From CAWDBV01 sp963800705 (GTDB lineage Bacteria > Actinomycetota > Thermoleophilia > Solirubrobacterales > 70-9), in assembly GCA_963800705.1 (NCBI GenBank), contig CAWDBV010000002.1, positions 558,001 through 622,000 on the forward strand: a DNA stretch of 64,000 bases. Direction: 5' to 3'. A model generated the notes under the pieces. That model searched no databases. It worked only from the letters and a program-made list of their open reading frames with translations, and was not told the origin of the DNA. Position 1 is the first letter of the stretch. Every line of letters begins with the position of its first letter. Shown here piece by piece: positions 1 through 10,168 of this stretch. Both the position numbers and the translations under genes were made by a program.

Positions 1-434
1 TCCGCTCGCTGGCGACGGCGCTCAAGTTCGGGCGCCGGCTGCCGCTCGCCCGCCGCGCGGCGGCGGCGATCCGCGCCGCCGCCCCCGAGGATGCGCTGCG
101 CGGCTGCCTCGTGCCGGTGCCGCCCGACCCGCTCCGTTTCCGGGCCCGCGGCTTCGACCCGGCCGAGGAGATCGCCGCCGCGCTCGCCGCGATCACGGTG
201 CTCCGTGTCGAGCCCTGCCTCGAGCGCGCCCCCGGCCCGCGCCAGGTCGGCCGGCCGCGCCGCGAGCGGCTCGCCGGGGCGCCGCGGGTCCGCGCTCGCC
301 GCCCGCCCCCGCGAGCCGCCGTGCTCGTCGACGACGTCTGGACCACGGGCGCGACGCTCTCGGCCTGCGCCGCCGCCCTGCGCGCCGCCGGCAGCGAGCG
401 GGTTGTCGCGCTCACCCTCGCCCACGCTCGTTAG
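1..434 (+). CDS. comF: ComF-family phosphoribosyltransferase, 5' end missing
   Basis: The reading frame is open from the left edge, so the N-terminus (including any zinc finger) lies outside the window. The visible part has the ComF layout: a VPVPPDPLRFRARGFDPAEE stretch, an arginine-rich middle, then the PRPP-binding loop VLVDDVWTTGATL near the end, followed by ALTLAHAR and the stop. ComF-like proteins are linked to DNA uptake in competent bacteria, but in actinobacteria the family is common without proven competence, so a role in uptake is only an inference. It is followed after 78 bases by the hibernation factor gene on the same strand. Confidence 0.8.
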   Translation, partial: RSLATALKFGRRLPLARRAAAAIRAAAPEDALRGCLVPVPPDPLRFRARGFDPAEEIAAALAAITVLRVEPCLERAPGPRQVGRPRRERLAGAPRVRARRPPPRAAVLVDDVWTTGATLSACAAALRAAGSERVVALTLAHAR

Positions 435-512
435 CTCGTCCACAGCCACTTGCCAACTCCGAGAGGCGGGCGTACCATTTGGAGCCCTTCGCTACGCAGA
501 GAGGAGCCGATC

Positions 513-860
513 GTGCGAATCGAGATTCAGGGACGAAACGTCGAGCTGACCGAGGAGCTTCGCGACGCGGTCACGAAGCGCTTCAAGCGCGTCGGCAAGC
601 AGGTTTCTGAGCTGGCGACGCTCGAGGTGAAGCTGATGGAGGAGCGCAACCCCTCGATCGCCGACAAGTACGTCGCCGAGGCGAACCTGCGCCTGAAGGG
701 CAAGACGCTGCGCGCCAAGGAGGCGACTCCGGAGATGCTGCACTCGATCCACGAGGTGGCCGAGGACATCCGCCGCCAGGTGAAGAAGCACCGCGAAAAG
801 CGCCGCAAGCGCCAGCAGACGCGGCGGATGATGGCGCGTCTGCGCGGCCGTCCCGCGTAG
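513..860 (+). CDS. hpf: Short ribosome hibernation promoting factor (HPF/RaiA family)
   Basis: This 115-residue protein begins MRIEIQGRNVELTEELRDAV, the classic start of the S30AE/HPF fold, and ends in a strongly basic tail. The family binds the 30S decoding region and stabilises inactive ribosomes in slow growth. I chose GTG at 513 because GAGGAG at 501-506 sits six bases upstream; an in-frame start at 450 lacks this. Only the N-terminal domain is present. Many actinobacterial HPFs are the long form with a C-terminal dimerisation domain, so this is the short type. It lies just upstream of secA, a neighbourhood seen in many bacteria. Confidence 0.88.
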   Translation: MRIEIQGRNVELTEELRDAVTKRFKRVGKQVSELATLEVKLMEERNPSIADKYVAEANLRLKGKTLRAKEATPEMLHSIHEVAEDIRRQVKKHREKRRKRQQTRRMMARLRGRPA

Positions 861-897
861 GGATGGCGGGCAGCGGGCGTTCGCTAACGCTGAGCCC

Positions 898-3740
898 GTG
901 GCACCAGAGACCTATCTGACGCGCGCCCTCCGCATGGGGGAGGGCAAGCAGTTCAAGCCAGTACGAGAGCCGGGTCGAGGCGATCAACCGGATCGAGCCC
1001 GAGATGGAGCTGCTCGACGACGCCGAGCTCCGCGAGGAGGCCGACAAGCTGCGCGAGCGCGCCAAGGGCGGCGAGAAGCTCGACGACCTGCTCCCGGAGG
1101 CCTTCGCGCTCGTCCGCGAGGCCTCGCAACGCACGCTCGGCCAGCGCCACTTCGACGTCCAGCTGATCGGCGGCATGGTCCTCCACGACGGCGGCATCGC
1201 CGAGATGAAGACCGGCGAGGGCAAGACGCTGACCGCGACCCTGCCCGTCTTCCTCAACTCGCTCGCCGGCGGCGCCGTCCACCTGGTCACCGTCAACGAC
1301 TACCTCGCCCGCCGCGACGAGGAGTGGATGGCGCCGATCTACGACGCGCTCGGGGTCACCCACTCCTCGCTGCAGGAGAGCGGACGACACGCGAGGACCG
1401 CCGCGAGAAGTACTCCCAGCGACGTCGTCTACGGCACCAACTCGGAGTTCGGGTTCGACTACCTTCGCGACAACATGGCCGGATCGCTCGAGGAGTGCGT
1501 GCAGCGCGGCCACGACTTCGCGATCGTCGACGAGGTCGACAACATCCTCATCGACGAGGCGCGCACGCCGCTGATCATCTCCGGCGCCCCCGAACAGGCC
1601 GCCGACCTCTACTACACGTTCGCCCGGCTGGCCAAGCAGATGCAGGGCGAGCCGACGCAAGACGAAGCTGAAGGCGCTCGGCGAGTCGAAGGACACCTCT
1701 GAGGCGACCTACGACTACGAGTTCGACGAGAAGCACAAGACCGTCGCCCCGACCGAGAAGGGCGTCTCGAAGGCGGAGGAGTTCCTCGGGGTCGAGAACC
1801 TCTACCTCGGCGAGCACGGCACTCTCGTCAACCACCTCGTCCAGTCGCTGAAGGCCGAGTCGCTCTACAGGCTCGACAAGGACTACGCCGTCGTCGACGG
1901 CGAGGTGATGATCATCGACGAGTTCACCGGCCGAATCCTCGAAGGGCGGCGCTGGTCCGAGGGCCTGCACCAGGCCGTCGAGGCGAAGGAGGGCGTCGCG
2001 ATCCGTGAGGAGAACCAGACGCTCGCCACGATCACCCTCCAGAACTACTTCCGCCTCTACGACAAGCTCTCGGGGATGACCGGCACTGCGCTCACCGAGG
2101 CCACCGAGTTCATGAAGATCTACAAGATGCCGGTGGTCGAGATCCCGACTAACGTCGACATGGTTCGGGCCGACCAGAACGACCAGATCTACAAGACGAA
2201 GGGCGGCAAGTGGAAGGCGGTCCTGAACGAGATCCACGCCCGTCACGAGGCCGGCCAGCCGATCCTCGTCGGGACGATCTCGGTCGAGGTCTCGGAGATG
2301 ATCTCCCAGGACCTGAAGCGGCGCGGGGTCGAACACGTCGTCCTCAATGCGAAGCCCGAGAACGCCGAGCGCGAGGGAGAGACGATCGCGATGGCGGGCC
2401 GCAAGGGCGCGGTGACGATCGCGACCAACATGGCCGGCCGCGGCGTCGACATCAAGCTCGGCGGCAACCCCGAGCAGATGGCCCACCACGAGCTCGTCAA
2501 CAAGGGCCTGCAACCCGGCGCTGACGGATACGAGGAGGCGCTCGCCGAGAAGACCGCCGAGCTCGAGCCGCAGACCGAGGCCGAGGGTGCCGAGGTCGTC
2601 GAGCTCGGGGGGCTGTTCATTTGCGGCACCGAGCGCCACGAGTCGCGCCGGATCGACAACCAGCTTCGCGGCCGCTCGGGCCGCCAGGGCGACCCGGGCG
2701 AGTCGCGCTTCTTCCTCTCCGCCGAGGACGACGTGATCCGCCTCTTCGCCGGCGACCGGATCTACAAGATCCTCGACCGGCTCGGACCGGTGAACGAGGA
2801 GGGGGAGGAGGAGGCGCTCGAGGCGAAGATGCTGACCCGCACCGTCGAGAGCGCCCAGAAGAAGGTCGAGGAGCAGAACTTCCTGATCCGCAAGCGGGTG
2901 CTCGAGTACGACGACGTGATGAACGAGCAGCGCCGCATCGTCTACAAGTACCGGCGCGAGATCCTCGAGGGCAGGGACATGTCCGACATCGCCCGGACCG
3001 AGCTCGCCAACACCGTCGAGCGGCTGGTCGCCACCTACACACCCGGCGACGTCTTCGAGGAGTGGGACCTCGCCGAGCTCAAGACCCAGCTCACGCAGCT
3101 CTGGCCGTTGCAGGTCGAGTTCGCCAACCTCGCCCCCGAGACCGTAGACCGCGAGAGCCTCACCGACCAGCTCCTCGCCGACGCGCTCGCTGCCTACGAC
3201 CGCCGCGAGGCCGAGTTCGGCGACGAGCTGATGCGCCAGCTCGAGCGCGGCATCCTGCTGCAGCTAATCGACAACCGCTGGCGCGAGCACCTCTACGAGA
3301 TGGACTACCTGCGCGAGGGAATCCACCTCCGCGGCTTCGCTCAGATCGATCCGCTGGTCGCCTACAAGAACGAGGGCTTCGAGATGTTCCAGGCGCTCAT
3401 GAACGGGATCTGGGAGGAGTTCTCGCGGCTGATCTTCCACGTCGAGGTCAACATCGAGCCCGCCCAGGCCGAGGAGGCGTTCGCGCCCACCGGCCAGGCT
3501 CCGCGCAACGTCAGCTACTCGGGTGGCGGCCCCGACCAGCCCTCGGCGCTGGCCGGCGACGCGGCTGTCGCCGAGGTCGCGGGCACGGTCGAGACCGGCA
3601 ACGGCGCCCCCGCTCCCGATGAGGGGCGCGACCCGGGCATCGTCGAGACCAAGGTCAAGGACGAGCACGAGAAGGTCGGGCGCAACGACCCGTGCTGGTG
3701 CGGCTCGGGCAAGAAGTACAAGAAGTGCCACGGAGCCTGA
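898..3740 (+). CDS. secA: Preprotein translocase ATPase SecA, frame broken by indels
   Basis: SecA is the cytoplasmic ATPase that drives unfolded preproteins through SecYEG. The translated pieces cover the family end to end: MAPETYLTRALRMGEGKQFK, the nucleotide loop MKTGEGKTL, VVYGTNSEFGFDYLRDNM, the DEVDNILIDEARTPLIISG box, the MAGRGVDI motif, RGRSGRQGDPG, and the zinc-binding end CWCGSGKKYKKCH. The frame shifts near 958, twice near 1378-1413 (compensating), and near 1660. Removing one or two bases at each place restores a smooth SecA sequence, for example AAG-CAG-TAC at 958. I therefore read this as one intact gene with sequence errors. The start is GTG at 898; no strong ribosome binding site is visible. 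Confidence 0.9.
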
Positions 3741-3762
3741 GCCCGGCCCGATTTCTCAGCCG

Positions 3763-4146
3763 CTGGTCCCAACCAACTCCGAGGTAGTAGCGCGCTTCAT
3801 CGCCGCGTTCAACGAAGGCGATCTCGACGCCTTCACAGACACGCTCGATCCCGAGGTCGAGATCCACTCGATGCGCGGGCTGCGCAAGGGAACCGAAGAG
3901 GCGCGCGCCTGGGCGACCCGCAAGCCCGGCGGCGTCCAGCAGCAGATCGTCGTCGACGAGCTCCGCGAGGCGAACGACCGGGTGGTGGCGCTGACCCGCC
4001 GGCAGTGGTTCTGGGAGGAGACCGACGATCTCGCCAACGAGGACGAGATGGCACACCTGTTCACGCTTCGCGGCGGCAAGGTCGCCGAATGGCGGCCGTT
4101 CGAGCACCGCGCCGAGGCGCTCAGGGCCGCGAAGATCGAGCCCTAG
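3763..4146 (+). CDS. SnoaL/NTF2-like small protein
   Basis: The protein has the pattern of a SnoaL-like fold: NSEVVARFIAAFNEGDLDAF, then DPEVEIHSMRGLRKGTEEA, then LTRRQWFWEE and a final W-R-PFEH. Members range from polyketide cyclases to isomerases and proteins of unknown role, so no reaction is assigned. No ATG, GTG or TTG exists in frame between the secA stop and the first conserved residues; CTG at 3763 or ATT at 3751 would be unusual starts, and an indel may hide the true one. It follows secA directly on the same strand. The left boundary is uncertain. Confidence 0.6.
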   Translation: MVPTNSEVVARFIAAFNEGDLDAFTDTLDPEVEIHSMRGLRKGTEEARAWATRKPGGVQQQIVVDELREANDRVVALTRRQWFWEETDDLANEDEMAHLFTLRGGKVAEWRPFEHRAEALRAAKIEP

Positions 4147-4994
4147 CTGCCGCCCCGCACGACCTCGGCCGCGAGCGCGGTCATCAGTCGCAGCGCCGGT
4201 TTCTGGAGCCGCGGCGCGCGGTCGCAGCCCTCGTGGTGGCAGGGGTCGACCCCGCGCCAGACCTCGAGCACCGCGCCGGGCAGCCCGGCGAGCTCGAACT
4301 CGCGGTGGTCGGAGTTGCCCTGTCCCGAGTCGCGCGACCAGCGCACGGTGACGTTCGCACGACGCGCCGCGGCGAGGATCTCGCCCTCGACGCCGGCGCG
4401 CACGGAGGGCTGCGGCGAGCGAAGGTAGAACCGCCGCCCGCGCCCGACCATGTCGACCGATAGCGCGTAGCGGAGGTCGGCGGCGCGGCCGGACGCCTGG
4501 ACGCGGCCGACGAGCGCCTGTGAGCCGACGTGGTAGCCGGTCCCGATCACCTCGCGTTCCTCGGAGCCGGTCGCGACGAGCCAGACGTCGCACTGGGGAT
4601 TCAGCGAAGCGAGCCGGGGCGCCAGCGCGACCAGCACCCCGACCCCGCTCGCGTTGTCGTTTGCTCCGGTGCCCGGCGGCACGCTGTCGGTGTGCGCCAT
4701 CAGGATCTGCAGGCACTGGCGCGGCGTCTCGAAGGCGCCGACTACGTTCCGCGATCCCCCGCGGCCCGGGACCCGGAACGGATCGACGCTGACCTCGAGC
4801 CCGGCGGCGCGGAACTGCCCCGCGACGTAGCTGTGGGCGCGCTTCTCGCCGCCGCTCGCGGCCGGGCGTGAGCCGATCTTCTTCGCCAGTTGCTGGGCGG
4901 CAGGGTAGGCGCCGACCGCCTGCGCCTGCTGGGGCGCAAGCGCGCTCGCGATCAGCGCGAAAAGGAACACGATCCGCGTCATTGGGCGTACCAT
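4143..4994 (-). CDS. Secreted M28-family zinc aminopeptidase
   Basis: The N-terminus MTRIVFLFALIASALAPQQAQA is a signal peptide. The zinc-ligand motifs of family M28 are present in order: AHTDSVP and GANDNASG, TGSEEREVIG, DMVGRG and NSDHREFE. It should therefore release N-terminal residues from peptides outside the cytoplasm. The substrate cannot be told from sequence. The start is ATG at 4994, with an alternative ATG at 4982 that also yields a good signal peptide. It is divergent from the methyltransferase gene, whose start is only nine bases away, so the two promoters must overlap each other's coding DNA. Its 3' end meets the SnoaL-like gene with a four-base convergent overlap. Confidence 0.85.
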   Translation of the reverse strand: MVRPMTRIVFLFALIASALAPQQAQAVGAYPAAQQLAKKIGSRPAASGGEKRAHSYVAGQFRAAGLEVSVDPFRVPGRGGSRNVVGAFETPRQCLQILMAHTDSVPPGTGANDNASGVGVLVALAPRLASLNPQCDVWLVATGSEEREVIGTGYHVGSQALVGRVQASGRAADLRYALSVDMVGRGRRFYLRSPQPSVRAGVEGEILAAARRANVTVRWSRDSGQGNSDHREFELAGLPGAVLEVWRGVDPCHHEGCDRAPRLQKPALRLMTALAAEVVRGGS

Positions 4995-5002
4995 GCCTGA
5001 CC

Positions 5003-5899
5003 ATGGAACCCGTCGCGGCATCCGAGCAGTCAGTGCAGGTCGACGCAGCAAACGAGGAGGCGACCGAGGCATGGTCGGGGGTCCTCTTCGAGCGTTTCGT
5101 CACCTACCGCGACCTCGTCGTCGCCGGCCTCGGCAAGCACGGCGAGGGGGCGATGGCGCTCTACCCGCCTCCCGAGGGCTCGAAGATGCTCGACATCGGC
5201 TGCGGGTTCGGCGACACGACCCAGCGGCTGCTCGAGCTCGCCGGCCCCGGCTCCGAGGCGCTCGGAGTCGATGTGTCGGAGCCGTTCATCGAGGCGGCAC
5301 ACGAGGAGGCCGCCGGGATCGAGAACATCGACTTCAGGGTGGTGGACGTCCAGGTCGGCGACCTCGGCGAGGGCTACGACTACGTCTTCTCGCGCATGGG
5401 GGTGATGTTCTTCGCCAATCCGGTCGCGGCGCTTCGAAACATCTGTTCCTCGATGAAGCCCGGTGCGCGCTTCTGCGCGAGCGTCTGGCGCCAGAAGGCC
5501 GACAACGAGTGGATGACCCGCGCCGAGGGTGTCGCCGACAAGTACCTCGAGCACCCCGAGGAGACCGACGAGCCGACCTGCGGCCCGGGTCCGTTCTCGA
5601 TGGCGAACGCCGACACGGTCAGCGAGCAGCTCCAGATCGCGGGCTTCCAGGAGCCGACGCTGACGCGACTGGATGCCCCGATCAAGATCGGCCGCGACCT
5701 CGATCACGCGGTCGAGTTCAACCTCGCGCTCGGCCCGGCCGGCGAGCTGATGCGAGTGGTCGGCCCGGAGGAGGCCGCGAAGGTCCGGCCCAAGGTGGAG
5801 ACCGAGCTCCGCGAGGCATTGAACGAGTTCGAGAGCCCCGACGGCGTCGTCGCGCCGGCCTCGACCTGGATCATCGGCGCCCGCGCCCCGGCTGCCTAG
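5003..5899 (+). CDS. SAM-dependent methyltransferase (class I)
   Basis: A Rossmann methyltransferase of about 298 residues. Motif I is MLDIGCGFGDTT near residues 65-76, followed by an acidic end of strand two (LGVDVSE) and the post-motif region YDYVFSRMGVMFFANP, which resembles UbiE/COQ5-type and Methyltransf_25 proteins. The C-terminal half (SVWRQKADNEWM, then PGPFSMANADTVSEQLQIAGF) matches a subgroup often annotated simply as class I methyltransferase. The acceptor is unknown. The start is ATG at 5003 (MEPVAASE). prfB begins 20 bases downstream on the same strand. Confidence 0.8.
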   Translation: MEPVAASEQSVQVDAANEEATEAWSGVLFERFVTYRDLVVAGLGKHGEGAMALYPPPEGSKMLDIGCGFGDTTQRLLELAGPGSEALGVDVSEPFIEAAHEEAAGIENIDFRVVDVQVGDLGEGYDYVFSRMGVMFFANPVAALRNICSSMKPGARFCASVWRQKADNEWMTRAEGVADKYLEHPEETDEPTCGPGPFSMANADTVSEQLQIAGFQEPTLTRLDAPIKIGRDLDHAVEFNLALGPAGELMRVVGPEEAAKVRPKVETELREALNEFESPDGVVAPASTWIIGARAPAA

Positions 5900-5918
5900 C
5901 TGTCTAAGCTCCCTGCCC

Positions 5919-7030
5919 GTGGCCGAGGCCGTCTCCAAGGACGCTGTACCCGCGCGCCTCGCGGCGATCCGCGAGCAGATGAAGCTGCTCGCGGACTACC
6001 TTTGACCCGGCCTCACTCGAAGCTGAGGTAGAGCGGCTCGAGGCCGAGATGCAGCGGCCCGGCTTCTGGGACGACCAGGCCGGTGCCAAGCAGACCTCGG
6101 CCGCCCACGCCCGGGCGCAGAAGAAGCTCGACGGATTCCGCGAGCTCGAGCGCGACGCCGGCGATCTCGACGAGCTCGCCGAGATGGCCGCCGAGGACGA
6201 GGAGATGGCGGCGGAGCTCGGCTCGCAGCTCGACTCGATCGAGCAGCGGCTCGAGGCGCTCGAGGAGCAGCGTCTCTTCCAAGGCGACTACGACGCGGGC
6301 GACGCCGTCGTCACCGTCAACGCCGGCGCCGGCGGCACCGACTCACAGGACTGGGCCGAGATGCTGGTCCGCATGTACCTGCGCTGGGCCGAGAAGCGCG
6401 GCATGGATGTCGAGATGAAGGAGGCCTCGCCGGGGGAGGAGGCCGGGATCAAGTCGGCGACCTTCCTCGCCCATGGCGAGAACGCCTACGGCCTGTTCGC
6501 CGCCGAGCGCGGCGTCCACCGCCTCGTTCGCCTCTCGCCGTTCGACTCCGCCAACCGCCGCCACACCAGCTTCGCGCAGCTCGAGGTCGCGCCGCTGGTC
6601 TCCGACGAGGTCGAGGTCGAGCTCGACGAAGCAGACCTGCGCATCGATACCTACAGGGCATCAGGGGCGGGCGGCCAGCACGTCAACAAGACCGACTCGG
6701 CCGTGCGGATCACCCACCTGCCGACCGGGGTCGTCGTCCAGTGCCAGAACGAGCGCTCCCAGACCCAGAACAAGGCGGTCGCGATGCAGATGGTCCGCTC
6801 CCGCCTCCTGCGAGCTCGAGGAGCAGAAGCGCGCCGAGGAGCTCGCCGCCGAGCGCGGGGAGACAAAATCAGCCGAGTGGGGCTCGCAGATCCGCAGCTA
6901 CACGCTTCATCCGGATCAGCGCGTCAAGGACCACCGCACCGGCCACGAGGTCGGCGACGCGCAGCGCGTGCTCGACGGCGACCTCGACGGCTTCGTCAAG
7001 GAGTACCTGCTGCAGTCGGCCGGCGACTAG
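5919..7030 (+). CDS. prfB: Peptide chain release factor 2, with programmed +1 frameshift
   Basis: RF2 ends translation at UGA and UAA codons. A short leader frame from GTG at 5919 encodes 28 residues ending LLADYL and stops at TGA (6003-6005). A +1 shift then yields DPASLEAEVERLEAEMQRPG and FWDD, the normal RF2 continuation. The GGQ peptidyl-hydrolysis motif appears as ASGAGGQHVNKTDSAVRI, and the end SYTLHPDQRVKDHRTGHEVG is typical. A second break near 6812 is not programmed: dropping one base from CTCCTGCGAG gives RLLELEEQKRAEEL, as expected, so it is probably a sequence error. Confidence 0.92.
6000..6006 (+). promoter_or_regulatory. prfB: RF2 autoregulatory frameshift site CTT-TGA-C
   Basis: The in-frame codons CTT TGA followed by C are the conserved slippage site of prfB. 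When RF2 is scarce the ribosome pauses at UGA and slips +1, making more RF2. In Escherichia coli an AGGGGG Shine-Dalgarno-like stretch sits just upstream. Here the equivalent bases read GCGGAC, so this stimulator is weak or missing. The function is known for the family; the difference in the stimulator is seen directly. Confidence 0.9.
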
Positions 7031-7049
7031 CCTCGCTCGCCCGGTGCGG

Positions 7050-8165
7050 CTACTCGAAGAGGGGCTCCGGCGCCTTGTAGGGCTTGCACTTCTTCTTTTT
7101 CTTCTTGCCCTTCTTGGCGGCCGCGAGCGCGGATGACTTCTTGCCCTTCTTCTTTTTCTTCTTCGACTTGCAGACGAGCGTCGCGCAGGCTCCGCCCTCG
7201 ATCAGGTCGAGCTTCTTGTCGTACTCCTTGACCGCGCTGGTGACCCGCTCCGCGCACTTGCCCTTGTCGGCCTCGCCGTCGCGGAGCTTCAGGATCGGCG
7301 TGTTGCATGAAGCCCCGATCGTGTCCGGCCCGGGCCCGCCGATCAGGACGTCGGGGCCGCCGTCGAGGTTGGCGACGAGCTCGCAGCCCCCTGCGTGGAA
7401 CTCCTTGCCCAGGAAGTCGCTGCCCGGTCCTCCGTCGCTGACGTCCATGGCGCCCCCTCCCTCGATGCTGTCATTGCCGCCCTCGCCGAGGACGGTGTCG
7501 GGCCCACCGAGGCCGTTCATGCTGTCGGCGCCGTCGCCGCCACTCATCGTGTCGGGCCCGTCTCCGCCGCTTATCCGGTCCAGACCGGGGCCGCCGATCA
7601 TGGTGTTCTGGCCCGTGCCTCCGAGCACGGTGTCGTCACCCGGACCCGCGTCGAGCGTGTTCGAAGTGCCGTCGCTGTCGGCGACGGTGTCGTCGCCCTC
7701 GAGTCCGAGGATTGTGTCGTTGCCCGCCGGGTCTGTGAGCGTGGTGTTTGCGCTCCCCCTGAGATCGTCCTTGTAGGGACTGCCGGTGATCAGGTCGCTG
7801 CCGGCATCGCCGGACACGACGAACTGACCGGTGAACCGCGAGTCGACCGGGAAAGCGCCCCCCGTCCAGGTGAACGAGTCGTTCATGTCTCCGAGCTGGA
7901 GGTTGAAGTTCCCGTAGGCGCAGCTGACACTCGTCGGGCTGACCTGCATGCAGTCGCCCTGGCCCGGGAGCAGCGAGCCCGGACCGGCGAGCAGCCCGGC
8001 CGAGTCGGTGAGCGTCACCCTGGCGCCGTCGCCGGAGGCGGTGACGTTGTTGACTTCGCCGGGATTCGCGGTGTAGATCCCGTAGCTCTCGATACTCCCC
8101 GCCGAAGCGGTGGTCGGCAGCATCAGCCCGGCCGCGATCGTCCCCAAGATCAGCGCTCTCCTCAC
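7050..8165 (-). CDS. Secreted RTX-like calcium-binding repeat protein with Lys-rich tail
   Basis: The 371-residue protein starts with a signal peptide (MRRALILGTIAAGLMLPTTASA). Its middle, roughly residues 130-270, holds nonapeptide-like repeats such as GGDGPDTMS, GGDGADSMN and GEGGNDSIE, which form calcium-bound beta-rolls in RTX proteins. The last 60 residues change character: a Cys-containing section and two blocks of six to eight lysines separated by an alanine-rich spacer, ending CKPYKAPEPLFE. No transporter or enzyme domain is attached. It is convergent with prfB. Surface or matrix attachment is an inference from repeats plus tail. Confidence 0.8.
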   Translation of the reverse strand: MRRALILGTIAAGLMLPTTASAGSIESYGIYTANPGEVNNVTASGDGARVTLTDSAGLLAGPGSLLPGQGDCMQVSPTSVSCAYGNFNLQLGDMNDSFTWTGGAFPVDSRFTGQFVVSGDAGSDLITGSPYKDDLRGSANTTLTDPAGNDTILGLEGDDTVADSDGTSNTLDAGPGDDTVLGGTGQNTMIGGPGLDRISGGDGPDTMSGGDGADSMNGLGGPDTVLGEGGNDSIEGGGAMDVSDGGPGSDFLGKEFHAGGCELVANLDGGPDVLIGGPGPDTIGASCNTPILKLRDGEADKGKCAERVTSAVKEYDKKLDLIEGGACATLVCKSKKKKKKGKKSSALAAAKKGKKKKKKCKPYKAPEPLFE

Positions 8166-8195
8166 CGAACCAGTGTGGCAGATAGGTTTCCGTCC

Positions 8196-10152
8196 ATGGC
8201 CGAGGAACTGACCGATACCCAGCGCGCGGCGCTTCGCGACGTCTGCGACACCGTCGTTCCCTCGATCGATCGCGATCCCGACCCGGGCGGGATCTGGGCG
8301 CGCGCGGCGACCGACTACGGCGACCGACGCCGCCGTCGCCGACCTCGTGCTCGGGATCCCCGACCCCGAGATCCGCGGCGGGATGATCGAGCTGCTCGAC
8401 GCGTTCGCCGCCGAGGGGCTCGGCGACGCGCCCTCGCAGGATGCACGCGAGGCGATCCTCGACGGAGTGGCCCAGTCTTCCGAGGACGCGGCCGCCGGAG
8501 TCGGCGCGCTCTCGGCGATGACCCTCTTCGTCCACTACGGCGCCCCGAACCCGGAAACCCGTGTCAACCCTGCCTGGGAGGCCTACGGCTTCCCGGGGCC
8601 GCCGGGGCCGCCACCCGACGTGCCCAAGCCGCTGAAGATGACCGAGGTGAGCGGGGAGGAGGAGACGCTCGAGGCCGACGCGGTGATCGTCGGCTCGGGC
8701 TCCGGCGGTGGGGTGACCGCCGCGACCCTCGCCGCCGCCGGGCTCGACGTGATCGTGCTCGAGGGCTCGGGTTATTACAACGAGTCCGACTTCACCGGCT
8801 ACGAGTTCGACGCCTACGAGAAGATGATCTGGCGCGGCGGCCCGAACCCGACCGCCGACGGAAACATCTCGCTGCAAGCTGGCGTCACGCTCGGCGGCGG
8901 CACGACGATCAACTGGACCAACTGCCTGCGCACGCGGGACTGGGTCCGCGACGAATGGGCTTCCGAGCACGGCCTCGAGGGTCTCGACGGCCCCGACTAC
9001 GACGCCCACCTCGACGCGGTCATGGAGCGGATCAAGGCCAATGACAAATGCAGTGACCTCAACGGCCCCCAGCAGAAGCTGAAAGAGGCGACTGAGAAGC
9101 TCGACTGGAGCTTCGAGACGATCATCCGCAACGCCGATCCGCGCCACTACTCGGCCGAGACCGCGGGCTTCCTCGGCTTCGGCGACTTCTCGGGCTCGAA
9201 GCAGAGCGGCGACCGCACCTTCCTCGCCGACGCCGCCGAAAAGGGCGGCCGCTTCGTGGTCCACGCCAGCGCGCGCCGCATCCTCACCGAGGGCGGCAAG
9301 GCCGCAGGAGTCGAGGCGATTGTCGGTGAGCCGGAGGGCCCGCAGACCAAGTTGACCGTGAAGGCGCCCCGCGTCGTCGTCGCCTGCGGCGCCCTCGAGT
9401 CGCCGGCGCTGCTGCTGCGCTCGCAGATCGGCGGGCCCGCGGTCGGCATGAACCTCCGGCTCCACCCGGCCTCGGCCGTCTTCGGCACGTACTCCGAGGA
9501 GCTCAAGGCCTGGATGGGCCCGCCGCAGGCGGGTCTCTGCGACGAGTTCGCCGATACCGGCGACGGCTACGGCTTCCTGATCGAGACCGCGCAGTACGCG
9601 CCGGGGCTGATCGGCTCGGCGCTGCCCTGGAACGGCGCCGTCGCCCACAAGGAGATCATGGAGAAGGTCCGCTTCGGCGGAACGTTCATCTCGCTGACCC
9701 GCGACCGCGGCGCCGGCCAGGTGACGATCGACCCGAACGGCGAGGCCGTGCCGACCTACGAGGTCACCGATGAGCTCGACATCTCGAACATCAAGCAGGG
9801 GCTTGACGTCCAGGCGCGCCTCCACGAGGCGGCCGGCGCCGAGGAGATCAGCGCGCTTTCCACGGGCACCCCGACCTGGAAGCGCGGCGAGGATCTCGGC
9901 CCGGTGATCGAGGCGTTCCAGAGCGCCCACATGGGTGCCGGCGGGCTGAAGATGTTCAGCGCCCACCAGATGGGCAGCTGCCGCATGGGCACCGACCCGA
10001 AGACCTCGGTCGCCGGCCCCTGGGGCGAGCTCCACGACACCCCCGGCGTCTGGATCGGCGACGGCAGCGCCTTCCCCACCTCCTCGGGCACCAACCCGAT
10101 GGTCACGATCATGGCGCTCGCGCGGCGAACCGCGACCGCGATCGCCGCTTAG
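8196..10152 (+). CDS. GMC-family FAD oxidoreductase (long-chain alcohol oxidase-like), one frameshift
   Basis: A flavoprotein of about 650 residues. A leading region (EELTDTQRAALRDVCDTVVP) resembles the N-terminal domain of long-chain alcohol oxidases. The FAD dinucleotide fold follows, VIVGSGSGGGVTAATLAAAG, then the GMC signature around LGGGTTINWTN and the C-terminal block HQMGSCRMG with GDGSAFPTSSGTNPM. The family oxidises alcohols with electron transfer to FAD. The frame breaks near 8320; removing one G from TACGGCGACC gives ATDAAVADLVLGI and joins the two parts. It is divergent from the RTX-like gene, 30 bases apart. Confidence 0.85.
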
Positions 10153-10168
10153 CTGCCAGACTGGACGC

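Noticed and set aside
898..3740. secA as a dead gene
   Set aside because: SecA is essential and single-base corrections restore the full family sequence, so sequence error is more likely.
6003..6005. The TGA in prfB as a nonsense mutation
   Set aside because: The context CTT-TGA-C with a perfect +1 continuation is the well-known RF2 autoregulatory frameshift.
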